Below are positions 1-12,100 of a DNA stretch of 64,000 nucleotides, one piece after another. The DNA comes from Struthidea cinerea. Taxonomy: Eukaryota; Chordata; Aves; Passeriformes; Corcoracidae. The translations under genes were made by a program, and so were the position numbers. The stretch is from assembly GCA_013397865.1 (NCBI GenBank), contig VZTI01004092.1, forward strand, positions 156,446 through 220,445. The letters are read 5' to 3'. Positions within the stretch are counted from its first letter, which is position 1; every line of letters starts with the position of its first letter. Under the pieces are notes generated by a model. The model did no database searches and had not been told where the DNA came from. It was given only the letters and a program-made list of their open reading frames with translations.

Positions 1-3000
1 AGGACAAGACTGAGGAAACTAACCTGTTAGCTCTGGGGAATGATGCCTTTCTTCATTCTCTGAGCGGTATCTAGGGGACATGTGGTTCCCTTTGTGACTT
101 CCTATCCAAGGGGCTGGGAAGGCCATCAGGCTTTCTGCAGTTATTTGGTTGTTGCTCTCCCTGTCTATGTCCAGGAGAAGCCAGAAGAAGTTTACCATTG
201 TGGCGATTGGGATGTGGGCACTGATCCGTAGGGCATGGAGCTGAGGCTGTGTGTGCGTGTGCGCACATCCTTTTTCCTGGCTTTCCCTGGAGCAGGAGCT
301 GAAAGCCTGCAGTTTCTAGTGGAATCTGCCACAGTCTATCTGGCCTTGCCTTGCATTTTTGGAAGGCAGTGCTCTGGCTCGGAGCAGGCCTTCGGAAACA
401 CATTGATGCGGTGGCACTTTCTCCATCCTTGCTGCGCTGTGAGGGGGTGAAATCCCTGGAATGGCGAGTGCTTCATTATGCAGCACTGCTGTAATAGCTC
501 AGTGTGTGTGGGCAGCTGGCTGCGTGGGCAGAGGGAAAGCCAGCAGGACGTGAGGAATCCCGCACCATTTGCTGGCTCTTCTTCACACCCCTGCAACACC
601 AAAAATGAATAGCAGGGACCAGGCTCAGGAGAGAGGGGAGTAGAGTTGTCTGCTGCACATCTGGGTAAAAGCTGTATGCTGCACTACATGGGATACATCT
701 GCAGGTGTTCAGTGGCAGAGATGCTGTATTGCTATCAGGATTTTGTGGAGAACAAATTGAATCCTGGAAAAAACTGATGAAAGGCTGCTGTTAGTGAAAG
801 AATATTTGAGTTATAGTCTAGGCAGTGCAGGAGGGCTGTCACAGCTGGACTGTTTGATCCTGCATCCTCTGATGGCATTGTGTGTGTCACCTCTACTGAA
901 CACCTGCACATCCATGCCAGTGTGTGCATTTTTCTGGCCATATTCAGCTCTCAGCTCCTCTGGAGTGGATCCAAAGTCAGTCCAGTGACTGTACACAGCT
1001 GTAGCTGAGTTCATCCTTGTGTTGTGAACACCATACTGTCTCTAGCCAAGTACCAAAGTGTGCAGGTGGACGTCCATTTTATGAATCTCTGTTGCTTAGT
1101 TTGACTTGTGTCCTGACCATATCACCTTTGCACTTAGCAGGGAACTTTACCTGTACTCTTTAGTGGTGAACCAGTAGGTCTGTGTGATAATAAAGAATGT
1201 GTATTGTTGCTTTTCCATGAAGAAGGCCTGGGGTTTTCAGTATCGGATCTTGCACCTCTCCTATTTATAAATTTGATTGTTCTTGCAGCCCTCTCCCCAG
1301 GGATGCCACACTGCCCAGGATGTTTTCTTTTGACATAACAGAGTAAGCAGAACTATTTCAAGCCCATCTACTTTTCATATGCCCGTGAGGCCTGTAAGGA
1401 GCAGGCCATTTGCTGAATGCTGATCCCCTTATAGCTAGACATATGTTGCTCACCCACATACTTCACCACCTGACAATGTCACAGTCTGTGCCTGTGCATA
1501 TCATGCATTCATGTGCTCTGAAATCTCATCCTATTCTTTCCTCAGCCCAGGAAACTGCCTGAGCAAATTCACTCCTTGAGCCTTGACAAAGAACCCTGAA
1601 TTTGGATTAATGATGGAAGTATGGGATCATTTCATGAAGTCACCCTCTTACCTCTCTCCACTTGCTGGCTCAGAGAACCAAAGAAATGTGGCAATCTTCC
1701 TGCCATTGCAGTGATTCACCTCAGCAAAGTGCACCATGGCAGAGACCCTTCAGTGAGGCAGACTGAAATATAGGAAGAAAACTTCCTGCACAATACACAT
1801 GTACAATTTGTTCTTGTCCTGTGAGACAGGCCCCACACAGGCTCACAGCCACTCCTGGGATACACAGGGGCTCATAAGAAAGATGGGGACAGATGTTTTA
1901 GCGGGGCCTGTGGCAATAGACCAGGGGTAATGGTGTTAACCTGAAGGAGGGCCGGTTTTGATTAGATGTAAGGACGAAGATCTTTACAATGAAGGTGGTG
2001 AAACACTGGAACAGGTTGCCCAGAGAGGTGGTGGATGCCTCATACCTGGAGATATTCAAGATCAGGTTGGAGGGATCTCTGAGCAACCTTGTCTAGTTGA
2101 AAATGTCCCCACTCACTGCAGGGGGGTTGGAGTAGGTGGCTTTTAAAGGTCACTCCCAACCCAAACCACTCTGCTTCTGTAAGAGACGTGTGTGCAAGCA
2201 CAGACACTGGCACACTAAATCACTCCCACAGCCAGGCAGTCAGGCCCACTCAGCACCAGACCTGCTCTCAGAGAGACACTCACAGCCACAGAAGGAGAAA
2301 AGCCCTCTGTCTGCAGGCTGCACACTGCTCCCTCCCTTCTCTGACAAAGCATTCTCTGGGTGCCTTCTCTCACACACAAAGATTTCTGCCTGAGGGCATG
2401 AATCAATAGAGAAGGGAAGAAAAGCACAGCTAAGGGTGGGGGAGGTGGAGGAAGAGATAAGCAAATCTGAGTGTGGGATTTCTGTTCAGGCAGCCAACAT
2501 CAAGCTCAGGTGAGGCAGGTAAAAAAGTATCCCTCAACACTGAGCATTGAAAATGTATGAAAAAGGGAATTACTTATGTAACAGAGAAAGTGCCCACCTT
2601 TGGTTATCCACCTTGGAGTCTTGAGCCTCGTTTGCCCATAGACCATGGCAGCAATGTCTCCTAAGTTTCTTCACAGAAGAAAGAGCCTTTGACTCTGGAG
2701 CAGGTGGCTGGCAGAAGAGTCACTGACAGGCGTGGTACAAGGCAGCAGGATCCTTTGAGGCAGTGGCATGCCACTTGTGATTACCAGGTGACAGCAGGTG
2801 CTGCAAGTGACACAGCAGTTCCAATGACATCTTTTTGTCCTCAGCAGCAGCTAGGGGGGCACACAGCAAGTCACTTTTCCTCACCCTGAGCAGTCCCATT
2901 GCTGACACACACATGAACTCGTAGGAGCTCAGGCACGTAGCAAGGGCTGCACTGATGCAAGCCATGGGGTGAGCCTCAGAGATCAATGCAAACTCACCGT

Positions 3001-3021
3001 GTCTCTGTCCTTCCCTTCCAG
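1..3021 (+). other. IQSEC3: IQSEC3 intron, left part, cut by window edge
   Basis: No earlier IQSEC3 exon is visible: I found no match to the expected RIGLNLFN segment that precedes the first exon in the window. The only recognised content is a CR1 fragment at about 1905-2176. The many short open frames have no family features. Confidence 0.7.
1905..2176 (+). mobile_element. CR1 LINE 3'-end fragment, plus orientation
   Basis: It contains the diagnostic avian CR1 stretches ACTGGAACAGGTTGCCCAGA, GGTGGTGGATGCC and a diverged TTTAAAGGTCACTCCCAACC near the 3' end. It is truncated at the 5' side and has several point changes. No coding capacity remains. Confidence 0.9.
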
Positions 3022-3183
3022 AAACCCAGACAAAGGGATCCAGTTCCTGATCTCCCGAGGCTTCATCCCGGACACCCCCATCGGTGTGGCACACTTTCTG
3101 CTCCAGCGGAAGGGCCTCAGCCGCCAGATGATCGGGGAATTCCTGGGCAACAGCAAGAAGCAATTCAACAGGGACGTCCTGGA
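3022..3183 (+). CDS. IQSEC3: IQSEC3 exon: early Sec7 domain
   Basis: The acceptor is TTCCCTTCCAG and the donor gtaagt. The first base completes a split codon; the exon encodes residues 1-53 (NPDKGIQFLISRGFIPDTP to NRDVL) and two bases of an Asp codon. This is the first helices of the Sec7 fold, with the family motif GVAHFLLQRKGLS. It is the first exon in the window, so at least one earlier exon is missing to the left. Confidence 0.95.
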
Positions 3184-6100
3184 GTAAGTGTGGAAATCTC
3201 TTCCCCTCCTCCCTGCACTCTAAAGGAGTTGCCAGCCCACTCTGCCCCTGGCTGCACCAGGAAGCACTTCATTGTCCTCCATGCCACTTCATCACCACTC
3301 TTCAGGAACTCTACCATTGCCAATCCCTATCTGCCATCCCTCAACACATTTCCCAGCTATGTGTTTGACCCTCAGCATCATCAGTTCTTTCACTTCAGTC
3401 CCTCCTCAGAAGGCCTGCAGTCACCCAGCAGGAGTTCAGCACTGTCAGGTGGTAGAACTAGACAAGCTGGCAGGTTTGGGGGCTGTGAAACTCTGAGGCT
3501 ATCCCATCCATATAAAGCACTTCTGATGCCTTCTGAGAAGTACTGAGAGAGGCAGAGGAGGAAAAATATCTGCTCCTTGCTGTGAGACCAGCTGACTATA
3601 CACTCAGTTTTATTTCTGTCCACGTTGGAAATTGGTGGCCCTTTGAGTTTGTCCAACTGCATTAGGAGGATGATAAAAGGGGGTTGGTCCTGTTTGTGGT
3701 GATGAGGAGACCTGCATATGAAAACCCCTACTAAGGGCTCGTCATTGCCACAGCAGCCACAGAGCACTGAGGAGCATCCTCACTCCAAAATCGCCAATGA
3801 GCTGAGCTGTCCTTTTTCAGAACAAAATCTGAGGTTTCCTTCCTGCTTCTGTTCAGTGGCTGCCTGTGCTGGATTGTTACCTTCCATTCTCTCACTGTGA
3901 CCCTCTCCTGGCCACAAGCCATGCATCTCTCAGCCTACAGCTCTCTCCTCATGCAAGTCTAGCTCATTCAGAGACCCATTCTGAGGCATGACCAGCACTC
4001 AGCTAGGCCTTTCTTTTATTATGCAGAAGCATAATTCTTAGTGAGAGCTGCCTTTCCATTAGGCAGGAAGTCCTTTGCACTGGGTCCTTTATTATGTTCT
4101 CCCATTCTCCAAAATGTTCTCCATTTCCCTTGAATTTTGCAGTGGTTTCTCTTGAACCAAACCATACAAAAACTCCAAATCCCATACACATACCCCAGTT
4201 CTGCTCCAGGGAAAGACTGGAGGATACCAAAGTTCAAGAGCTAAATCTAGGCCCAAATTTTAAAATTAATTCCAGCTGCAATTGCTGCTTCTTATTGCTG
4301 CAGGCACCTGGCATTTGGTCCATCTCTTTTTTTAATATACTGTAGGGGTATTGATTTGGCCAGCAACAAGACACATGTACTCTCCAGCCTCTTCATGCTG
4401 AGAGCTACAATTAAAAGTAATTGCCTCTTTTTCTCCAGTAAGCATTGTGTGGGCTGCTTCCCCTGACAGATAATCTGCTGAAGTCCAAACCTAGCCTCTG
4501 CACACACAGGGAAATATTGCAACAACAGTAGGCCGACACTTCCTTGTAATCCTAAATTTGGCATCATCCCTGCAGATGACCATGTTCCTCTGCCTCACAC
4601 AGGACTACAAACTCTGTGTCAGCAGCTCCTGGGAACAGTCCCTATTGCAAAGCCTGGTGTCAGCCTCCCAGCCTCAGTGTCCAGGAGCTGCTACGTTGGG
4701 GCTGCCTGTCCCGTTTCTGCACGTGGCCATGGGGGCCATTGGAGCAGGTGGCCCTACTCCATCATGCTCATTACTCGAAGTTTCCACTGCCTCTCTTATG
4801 GTAACCCTCCAAATGTTCAGTGAAACAGTGACCTTGCCCATCCTATTAATAGCTGTAGAAAACAAGGCTCAAAGATGGGGACTGAGATATTGAGGCTGTG
4901 TGCACACGGATATATCTGGGGCAGGGACTGAAGAAGTATCAAGCAACTGGGTCTGAATTCAGGGTTCAAACCTGTGTCTGATCTCTCCAGGCAACAGATT
5001 ATATGCTTGCACTAACAATCTGTGCTGCCGTCCCCTCTTCACAATAAATGGCTGATTCGTCTTCCTTAAAGGTGAAGATGAAAGTAGGCTTAAAATACAC
5101 AAAGCATATTCTAAAACAGGAAGGAAAAAAAAATGCATGTTCAGCTGGTTATAGCTGTGCCATTTGAAGGTACTTTCTTCCTGTGCCAGTTCTGCGCTTG
5201 GGGGTAGTGATGGTTGGTGGGTTTTGCAAGCAAATTTTTCGTCAACTGCTCATGAGAGCTGGATGGGCAATGGCTGCACACCCAGCAGCATGCCATGCAT
5301 GGAAACAAGGCATTGAAAGGAGAAATTATGGCCCAGAATTATAATTTTGGCTATTTTTCCTGTCCATGCTGCAGGAAGAAGAGGGCTGGCAGTGTTGTAT
5401 AGTGTGCTGGCATTTCCAGTGCACTGTATCTCAAGGGCTGGTCACAACTTATGAGCTGTTTCTATGGGAACAAGAGGCAGATCAAAGACCTTTTGGCATT
5501 TTAGAACTGTCTAAGACCTAATCTGGTTCTCATTCCCCATCCAACTCCCATCAACTAGCTCAGGAACACGGACACAGGTTGGGAGAACAGACTGTGCAAG
5601 GGCTATCTTGCTGTCCCCACATCCACCCACACTTAGCAATGTTAAGGTACATGGTATTCCCTGGAGAGCATGTGGCAGACAGGAGAGCTCATACAGTAGC
5701 TTTTGCACAATTTGCCCAATACCACAGTCATTTCTGTGGTCCAAATGGGCAGAAGAAAAACAGGCACTTATTCCTGCCAAGGTCAAATGCCCAGGCAGGG
5801 TGGCCGTGAGCAGGCAGTAGTGCTTGGACAGGCTCGGATCACCTGCAGTGAGCAAGCCTGTATGCAGGCAGAGATGTCTGTGCTCTTTCACATCCCAAAC
5901 CTGACCCTGGAGCCTCCTCTACCTCCCCAAAGCAATTTCAATTATTGATGTCACTTGCTGTGTTAGTTTAGCTTTCGCTCGATGTGAAAACTTATGTTGC
6001 AATTGTGTATTGTAAGCAATGTTTCTATTGCAGCCAGGTTGAATTAACCCAGCTGCATGAATAAATAATAAGACAGCTTTTAAAACATCTGCAGAAGTGT

Positions 6101-9100
6101 CAGTCTCCCTTGTGCATTTGGAGGCAGGGCAGAGCTGCCCAGGTTACAAACTCTAGACTCAGCTGTAATGTCCAGCCATAAGTCTGTACTCTGCAGAGTT
6201 CTCTTGGCTTCTGCAGGTGTTGAAGCTGTGCTGGCTGACAGACAAGCCAGCCTCTGCCTGCTCCTGCTGTCAAACAGCAGGGCTGAGCAGTGCCGAGTGG
6301 CACTTGGCACTGTGAAGACGATCCCACTTTACTGCCCACCCGTAAATGTAAAACTCCAGAGAAATGCTAGGCTGGTTGCAGAGCCTTCTACGTAAAAGGG
6401 CAGGGGCTGAGGTGAGGTAAGCAGCTTCTGAGGCTTGAGCACTTTGGTGTGCTGTTTTGCCTTCCCACACCTTCATGCCCAGCCCCTAAATGCCCTGAAA
6501 TTGTAATCTCATTTCCATCCTCCTGCTCTTATCTTTCAACCTTTAACTGATTTTTTTGGAACTCAAAAAAGATGTCTGGGTAACTCACAAGTAGTTCTAC
6601 ATACTAGCCAGAGGAACAACAGAGAGAGCAGGAGATTTCCAACAGTTTCTAACTATAACTGACACACATGCATCGATAACACTGAACCACTCCGGTCTGT
6701 CTCGTTAGGAAGATGCAGTATGTAATTTGCTTTTTTAGAAAAGGCTTCAATCTTTAAAACTAGGATTTATCTCACCTGTTGTTGACCACCACCAAGTTTA
6801 GTGTCTTCTAGAAATTTATTAATTCCTTTTGTCAGTGGAGAGACACAGGGCCCTCAAGAGTGTTGTTTTTCTCAGTGTGCTAGTTTAGGCTGGACGTGCA
6901 GCTTTTAGGCATTTTGTGTTACAGGGCATAAATCTCACCTGTAACCTATTTTAAGCATCCCACAAGATAACCATTCACTGTGATCAGCATCCCACAGTAA
7001 GATCCAAGAATCTCCTTCCACAACCTGCCCTGCTGCCAGCTAGGAGGAGTCCCTGGTGACCTGCCCCAGGGTTTCAGTGTCTACCAGTCCAGAGAATACA
7101 GCTGCAGAGAGGCAGCTCAAGCCATTAAAGCACCTATGTGGTACTGAGCAGTTTTAATCAAATCTATTTGTCAAGTACTGCAGAAAAATAATTTTGTTGC
7201 TTTGAAAAAGTCAGGCCCAAGGCATTAACACATAGTTTTAATATGAGACACATCATCATTCTTGCATCCTTTCTTCATTCTGTATTTATTTGTTGCTTTT
7301 GTTCTTCTTCCTTCATACTTTCCTTCACTTTAGTCCATTCTTCCCCTCCACCTGTTCCTGACTCAGGAATTGCTTCCATTTATAGTTCATTCATGAACAA
7401 GATAATGTGAGTGATTTCATGAATGGAGTCAGCTGTGCTGCTGGTACTGGATGGTTTGTGTTTGGCTCGTGGGACTTAGAAGTGCAGATGTGGCTGTCCT
7501 GGTGCACTTGCTGTCAGAGGAGAAATGGGCAGAGATTCCAGCAGAGGAGACATTGTGCTGAGTTGGGGTCTGGTTGGTATTAGAGTGGAAGTTGCTGCTG
7601 GAGACACTCTCCCTGGGGGTGAGCAGGTCTCTCTGTCAAGCCTGTGTTGTCTTCTCTTTCTGTCGTGGAGAGTCAGGGAGAGAAAAGCTGCTCTTACTAA
7701 GTGCAGAGCTGGGAGCCCAGCAAAAGGAGTGTCTCTCAAAGAAGAGTTATGTTCCTCTTGGACAGGCAGAATGGACTTGTCTGGTTAGCCCAGATGAGCT
7801 TTCTTTCCCCTTCTCACTGAGGTTGCTACAGAGGATCAGTAAGGGACTTGCATCACAGGAGGGTTTGAGCCGGAGCAATAGATAAGGATGTGATGGAAAC
7901 AGGACAGAGGGAGGAATACGTTCTGACCTCCTGCTGCAAACAGGGCTGTAGCACAGACCAAATGTGAGGAAGGACAGCCTTCCCACGCCAGGCTTGTACA
8001 GGCTGAAGGTGCAGCTTGAGTCGGCCTAGTCCCCAGGGAAGCTCGGGAAGGAGCCTAAGTAAGTAGCCCTGTGAGCTACCAACAACCACAGGAGGGCGAG
8101 TAGGCCGGACAGCCCCAGGGAGAAGCAGGCAATACATGTCCTGTAGCAGTCTCCAGAAAGGGAAGACTGGTGTGGGCTGTGGTCTGCATTTAGAGACTAT
8201 CTTTCCCAAGAGGGCGTGGAGGGGAGGACTGGGACACACACCTCTGCCCACTGGTGCAAGGAATCAGGGAGTCCTACTAACTTTTCTCTCTGTTCAGTTA
8301 GCATGTGCAGGGCAGTCTCCTCCCAGGGAGCTGAGCTCTTCTACAATTCACCCAAATCCTAGTTCATCTTCAGAAAGCTTGTAGAATTAGGGAGGCTGGG
8401 GAAAGGGATGATTTTTATTAATATCTTTGTGCCTTGTGATTTTAAACTTTCCACCTGGCTGCCTCCCCCCTTGCTCCCTCCCTGAGTGGAGGCTGCAGGG
8501 TTCATTACAGACGCTTTTAGTTGCATCCCAGCTCCTGCTGCACTGTCACCTGAGCGGAAAAGCTGGAAAATAGGTCATTACACTTGGGTGAGCAGATCCC
8601 AGCCCCATATGATACAGCTGCTTCCTGCCTTCACTGAACCCTTTTGCCACAGGCTTTTTTGCCATGCTTAGCCCCGTGCTAAATCCTCACAGCTCTTCTG
8701 CCATTATGTCCACCCACTTCTGGGGGGAACTTTGCCCTGTAACCTGGGAGGCAGCATGGCTACAACAGAAATAATAGCTGAGCAAAAGAATCCATCTAGG
8801 AGCCCACTCTTTGGTCCTGGCACCTGGTGTGCAATTCTCTGCACTTGTGAGGTGCCTCAGGGCAGAACAAACTCCTCATGTACACAGGTGGCACAAGAGC
8901 CCTCAAACCCCACCATCTTGTTTATGAGGCAGGGAGCCAGAGCTTTTCCTGCTCACTTCAACAACATGATCCAAATATCCAAAGTCATATCCTCACAGAC
9001 AGTGGGCTAAAGGAATCTCTGGGTGCACTGCAAGCTCGCTTTGTGTGGCTTGTTCCAAGTTCATAGGCAGGAAGGAGTTGAAACATGAGATTTTATAAGG

Positions 9101-12100
9101 TGATTACTGTGTCCCTGCATCATCATCCCTTAAGCCTCCTGATGGTCCTGGAACAGGCATCTCACAGGTGTCCAGCTGTTTGTGGAAAAATGAACTCAGC
9201 ACTGGTTTTGGCATGCGCACATGAGCTGTTGGTTTATTCCTTGGATGCAGAGAGCCAGCTGCTCTCATAACTTTTGTCCGCTTCCATGGTCTCTCCCTTG
9301 GAAAGAAAAGACCTCCTTGCTCTGGTTTCACAAAGAAAAGTTGTGCTGCATTTCAGGGGATGTCTGACACAGTTACCAGAGTGCATTTGGGAAGTTATTG
9401 TGTGTCTGTGCAGGAATCTGAGGTCAGGGAAGGCTTCAAAACTTCCAGCTGTCTAGAAGAGGAGCAGGAACATAGCAGCCCCATAGCACAAGGCTGTTTG
9501 GCTCTTTGAATGGACTTTGCTGTGTCAAATTTGGTCACAAAAAGTATCAGACAAGTCTGATCCACCTTTCTTTCTGTCTGTCTAGCAGCAGAAACAGCAG
9601 CCTGGTACCTGATGGCTCCTCTAGGAGCTGTTCTTCAGGCCTTTGGCACAGGATTTGTCAGATAAATCAAATCCAAGCACAGGCTGACTTTGCTTGAATC
9701 AAACATTCTTCCTAACCTGTCCTTTCTGCCTGGTCAACTTTTCTCAGTAAGCAGGACAGGGGACACTGTTCTTTGGGCTGAGAGACAAATGGAAGAGGCT
9801 CCCAGGAGTTAGAATTGACAAAGTAAACCTGCATCAGTCAGTCTGTGAGAGAAACTCTCATCGAAGAAGCCGAGCATAACTCATGCAGCAATGCCTGAGT
9901 TTGAAAAGAGCTATGAACAGCTGCCTTGTCCTACTTGTCCTAATGAGGGCTTGATGCCTTCTGTATTAAGGACATTGACTTTATTAATTGAGATTGGTAC
10001 GCAAAGGGGAGGATGTGTTAGAGCAGCCTGTGTGGAGGGGGAAAGACTGATCAAAGAGGGAAGGAGTAAGCAAAAGATAGATGCTGGTGGATCAGAGTTA
10101 CTAGGGTGACCTCAGAGGGTGTCCCTGGGGTATGCAAGGACTCTGTGTTCACACGTCTGGAAGCAGACAATAGCAGCAAAATCACCAGGGTCAGTGCTGA
10201 GAAACACTGCACCCTGGAAAGGATTGAAAAATAATAACAAAAGCCCAAGTGCAGAGGTGGTTGCAGCTGTGAACACAATAACAACTAATAAGAGGAAAAC
10301 TGTTCTTACTATCAAAGATGAATTCTGAGAAGCAGAATGCCTTGATGTTAACCCAAGGGAGAGAGTGTAAGTATGAGAAAAATAAAAATAACAAAGGAAA
10401 GAAGCAGTGGAGGAAGTTTTTCTTATTGCCAAGTGTTTCTGCAGTCCACCTCTTGGAGAGATAAAAAAATATTTCATGGAAGATTTCCTATGAGAGCAGT
10501 CCCTTTGATTCTCTTCCCTTGCTCCCTATTTGTTCCTGAATTTCGACTATATGGACTTTGTGCAGAGAAAGAGCCCACAGTTCCTAGCTGAGGCTGTAAC
10601 AACTTCAACCTCAGAAGATACAAAGCACTTTATGTTCAGTCAGAGCTCTTGGTAAGTTATTCTGCGGGTGTCACCCCAGTTGAACGATGACATCTCAACT
10701 CCTGTATCAATAAGACAGTGGAGGAGACGTCTCTGAGCACTTGAACTCTGTCCCTCACCCATCTGAGGCATTGTGCAACAGATTTTTATTCTGGCAAGGC
10801 TGCACATGTCACTCAACAGCTGAGTTCACAAACCACTCCCCCACAACCCACAGCAAACTGCAGCACCTAGAAAAGACCAACAGACACACCTCCAGTTTAT
10901 CTCAGAAAGGAAGAAGAAACTGGTAACAGCACATCCCTTTATTAGTAGAGGTTTCTTTGACAAAATTTCCAGATTTGGAAAAGGAAATAGAAGGATGCAG
11001 AAGAAAGCTAATCCCCTCCCTCTCCTTTTCCCCTGTACCACTCCTCATAAGGTCCCAGACAACCTGTCTTGGGGAAGATTTCCTCCTTAATAATGTTAAA
11101 TTTGGGATCAGTTTATCCTTTACCACATGATGAAGCAACCCAAACACAAAGAACTAAGTAAAGGGGTTAAGGGGCTGATAGAAGTAGAATCCAAGGTACA
11201 GAGAAGCAGAAAATATGAAGTTCCTGAATTTTTAATACTCTTCTAATGTGAAGGTGGTCCCTTTACCAAATTAGTAACTTGTATTTAAGGAAGGCTTAAA
11301 GAAAATGGGATTTTGGCACCTGTGACTTTCTTCATCTGTCAGACAGAATTTCAGCTTTGAAAATTTATTTTTGGGAAAGAATAATGACAAGCAGGAAGGT
11401 AAATTGTACATACCAAAGTCAGTGGAAAGTAGATTAATTAAATGTCTGTCTTTGTTAAAATAACTAGTTTTCTAGACAGGGGACATGCAGAACATAATTC
11501 TAGACTTCAGCAAAGCATTGGACATGAGAAATTTTTTGTTGAGAGTGGAAGAGAGAGAAATTAGCAGAGGAATCATAAATGGGGGAGCAAATTGGCTGAT
11601 ACAGACATTAGTGCCTACGTACTCTGCTGAAATGGGAAGTTGGGCCTAAGGGATATTATGAACAGGGGTTTCTGAGTCTAGTCTTTTGATTAATGCTTGC
11701 AGTAATGACCTGAGCACAAAAGGTAGGAATATGCTAACAAAATGTGCTGAAGCCACATGAGAAAGGTGTTGTCATTACAAGTGACTGAAACATTATGCAG
11801 TAAGAATGAGAACAAGTAGATTATTTGACTAACATAGAGAGCAAGAACTGTAGTGGTAGGTGTTGAAGACTAACAGCAGGGCCTTTATAAGATGAGAATG
11901 CTTTAGTGGGAAATAAGAGAGGTGGCATCCCCTTCTTGGGGTTTCTAAATTGGCCATGAATTACCAGCGGGCAGTGAATCACGTTGAATGCACAGTGACA
12001 CCAGATGAGCAGCTGATGTTGCAATGTTATTTCTGTACAACAGCTTCCATTTCCTATTTTCTCTGAGCTGACTCTGGTCTTATTGATATTGATATAGGTG

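Noticed and set aside
1..3021. Search for the preceding IQSEC3 exon
   Set aside because: No segment encodes the expected residues before NPDKGIQ, so the exon is taken to be outside the window.
6870..6960. Resemblance to the start of an ERV LTR (GTGCTAGTTTAGGCTGGAC)
   Set aside because: Only a short stretch matches; not enough to call an element.
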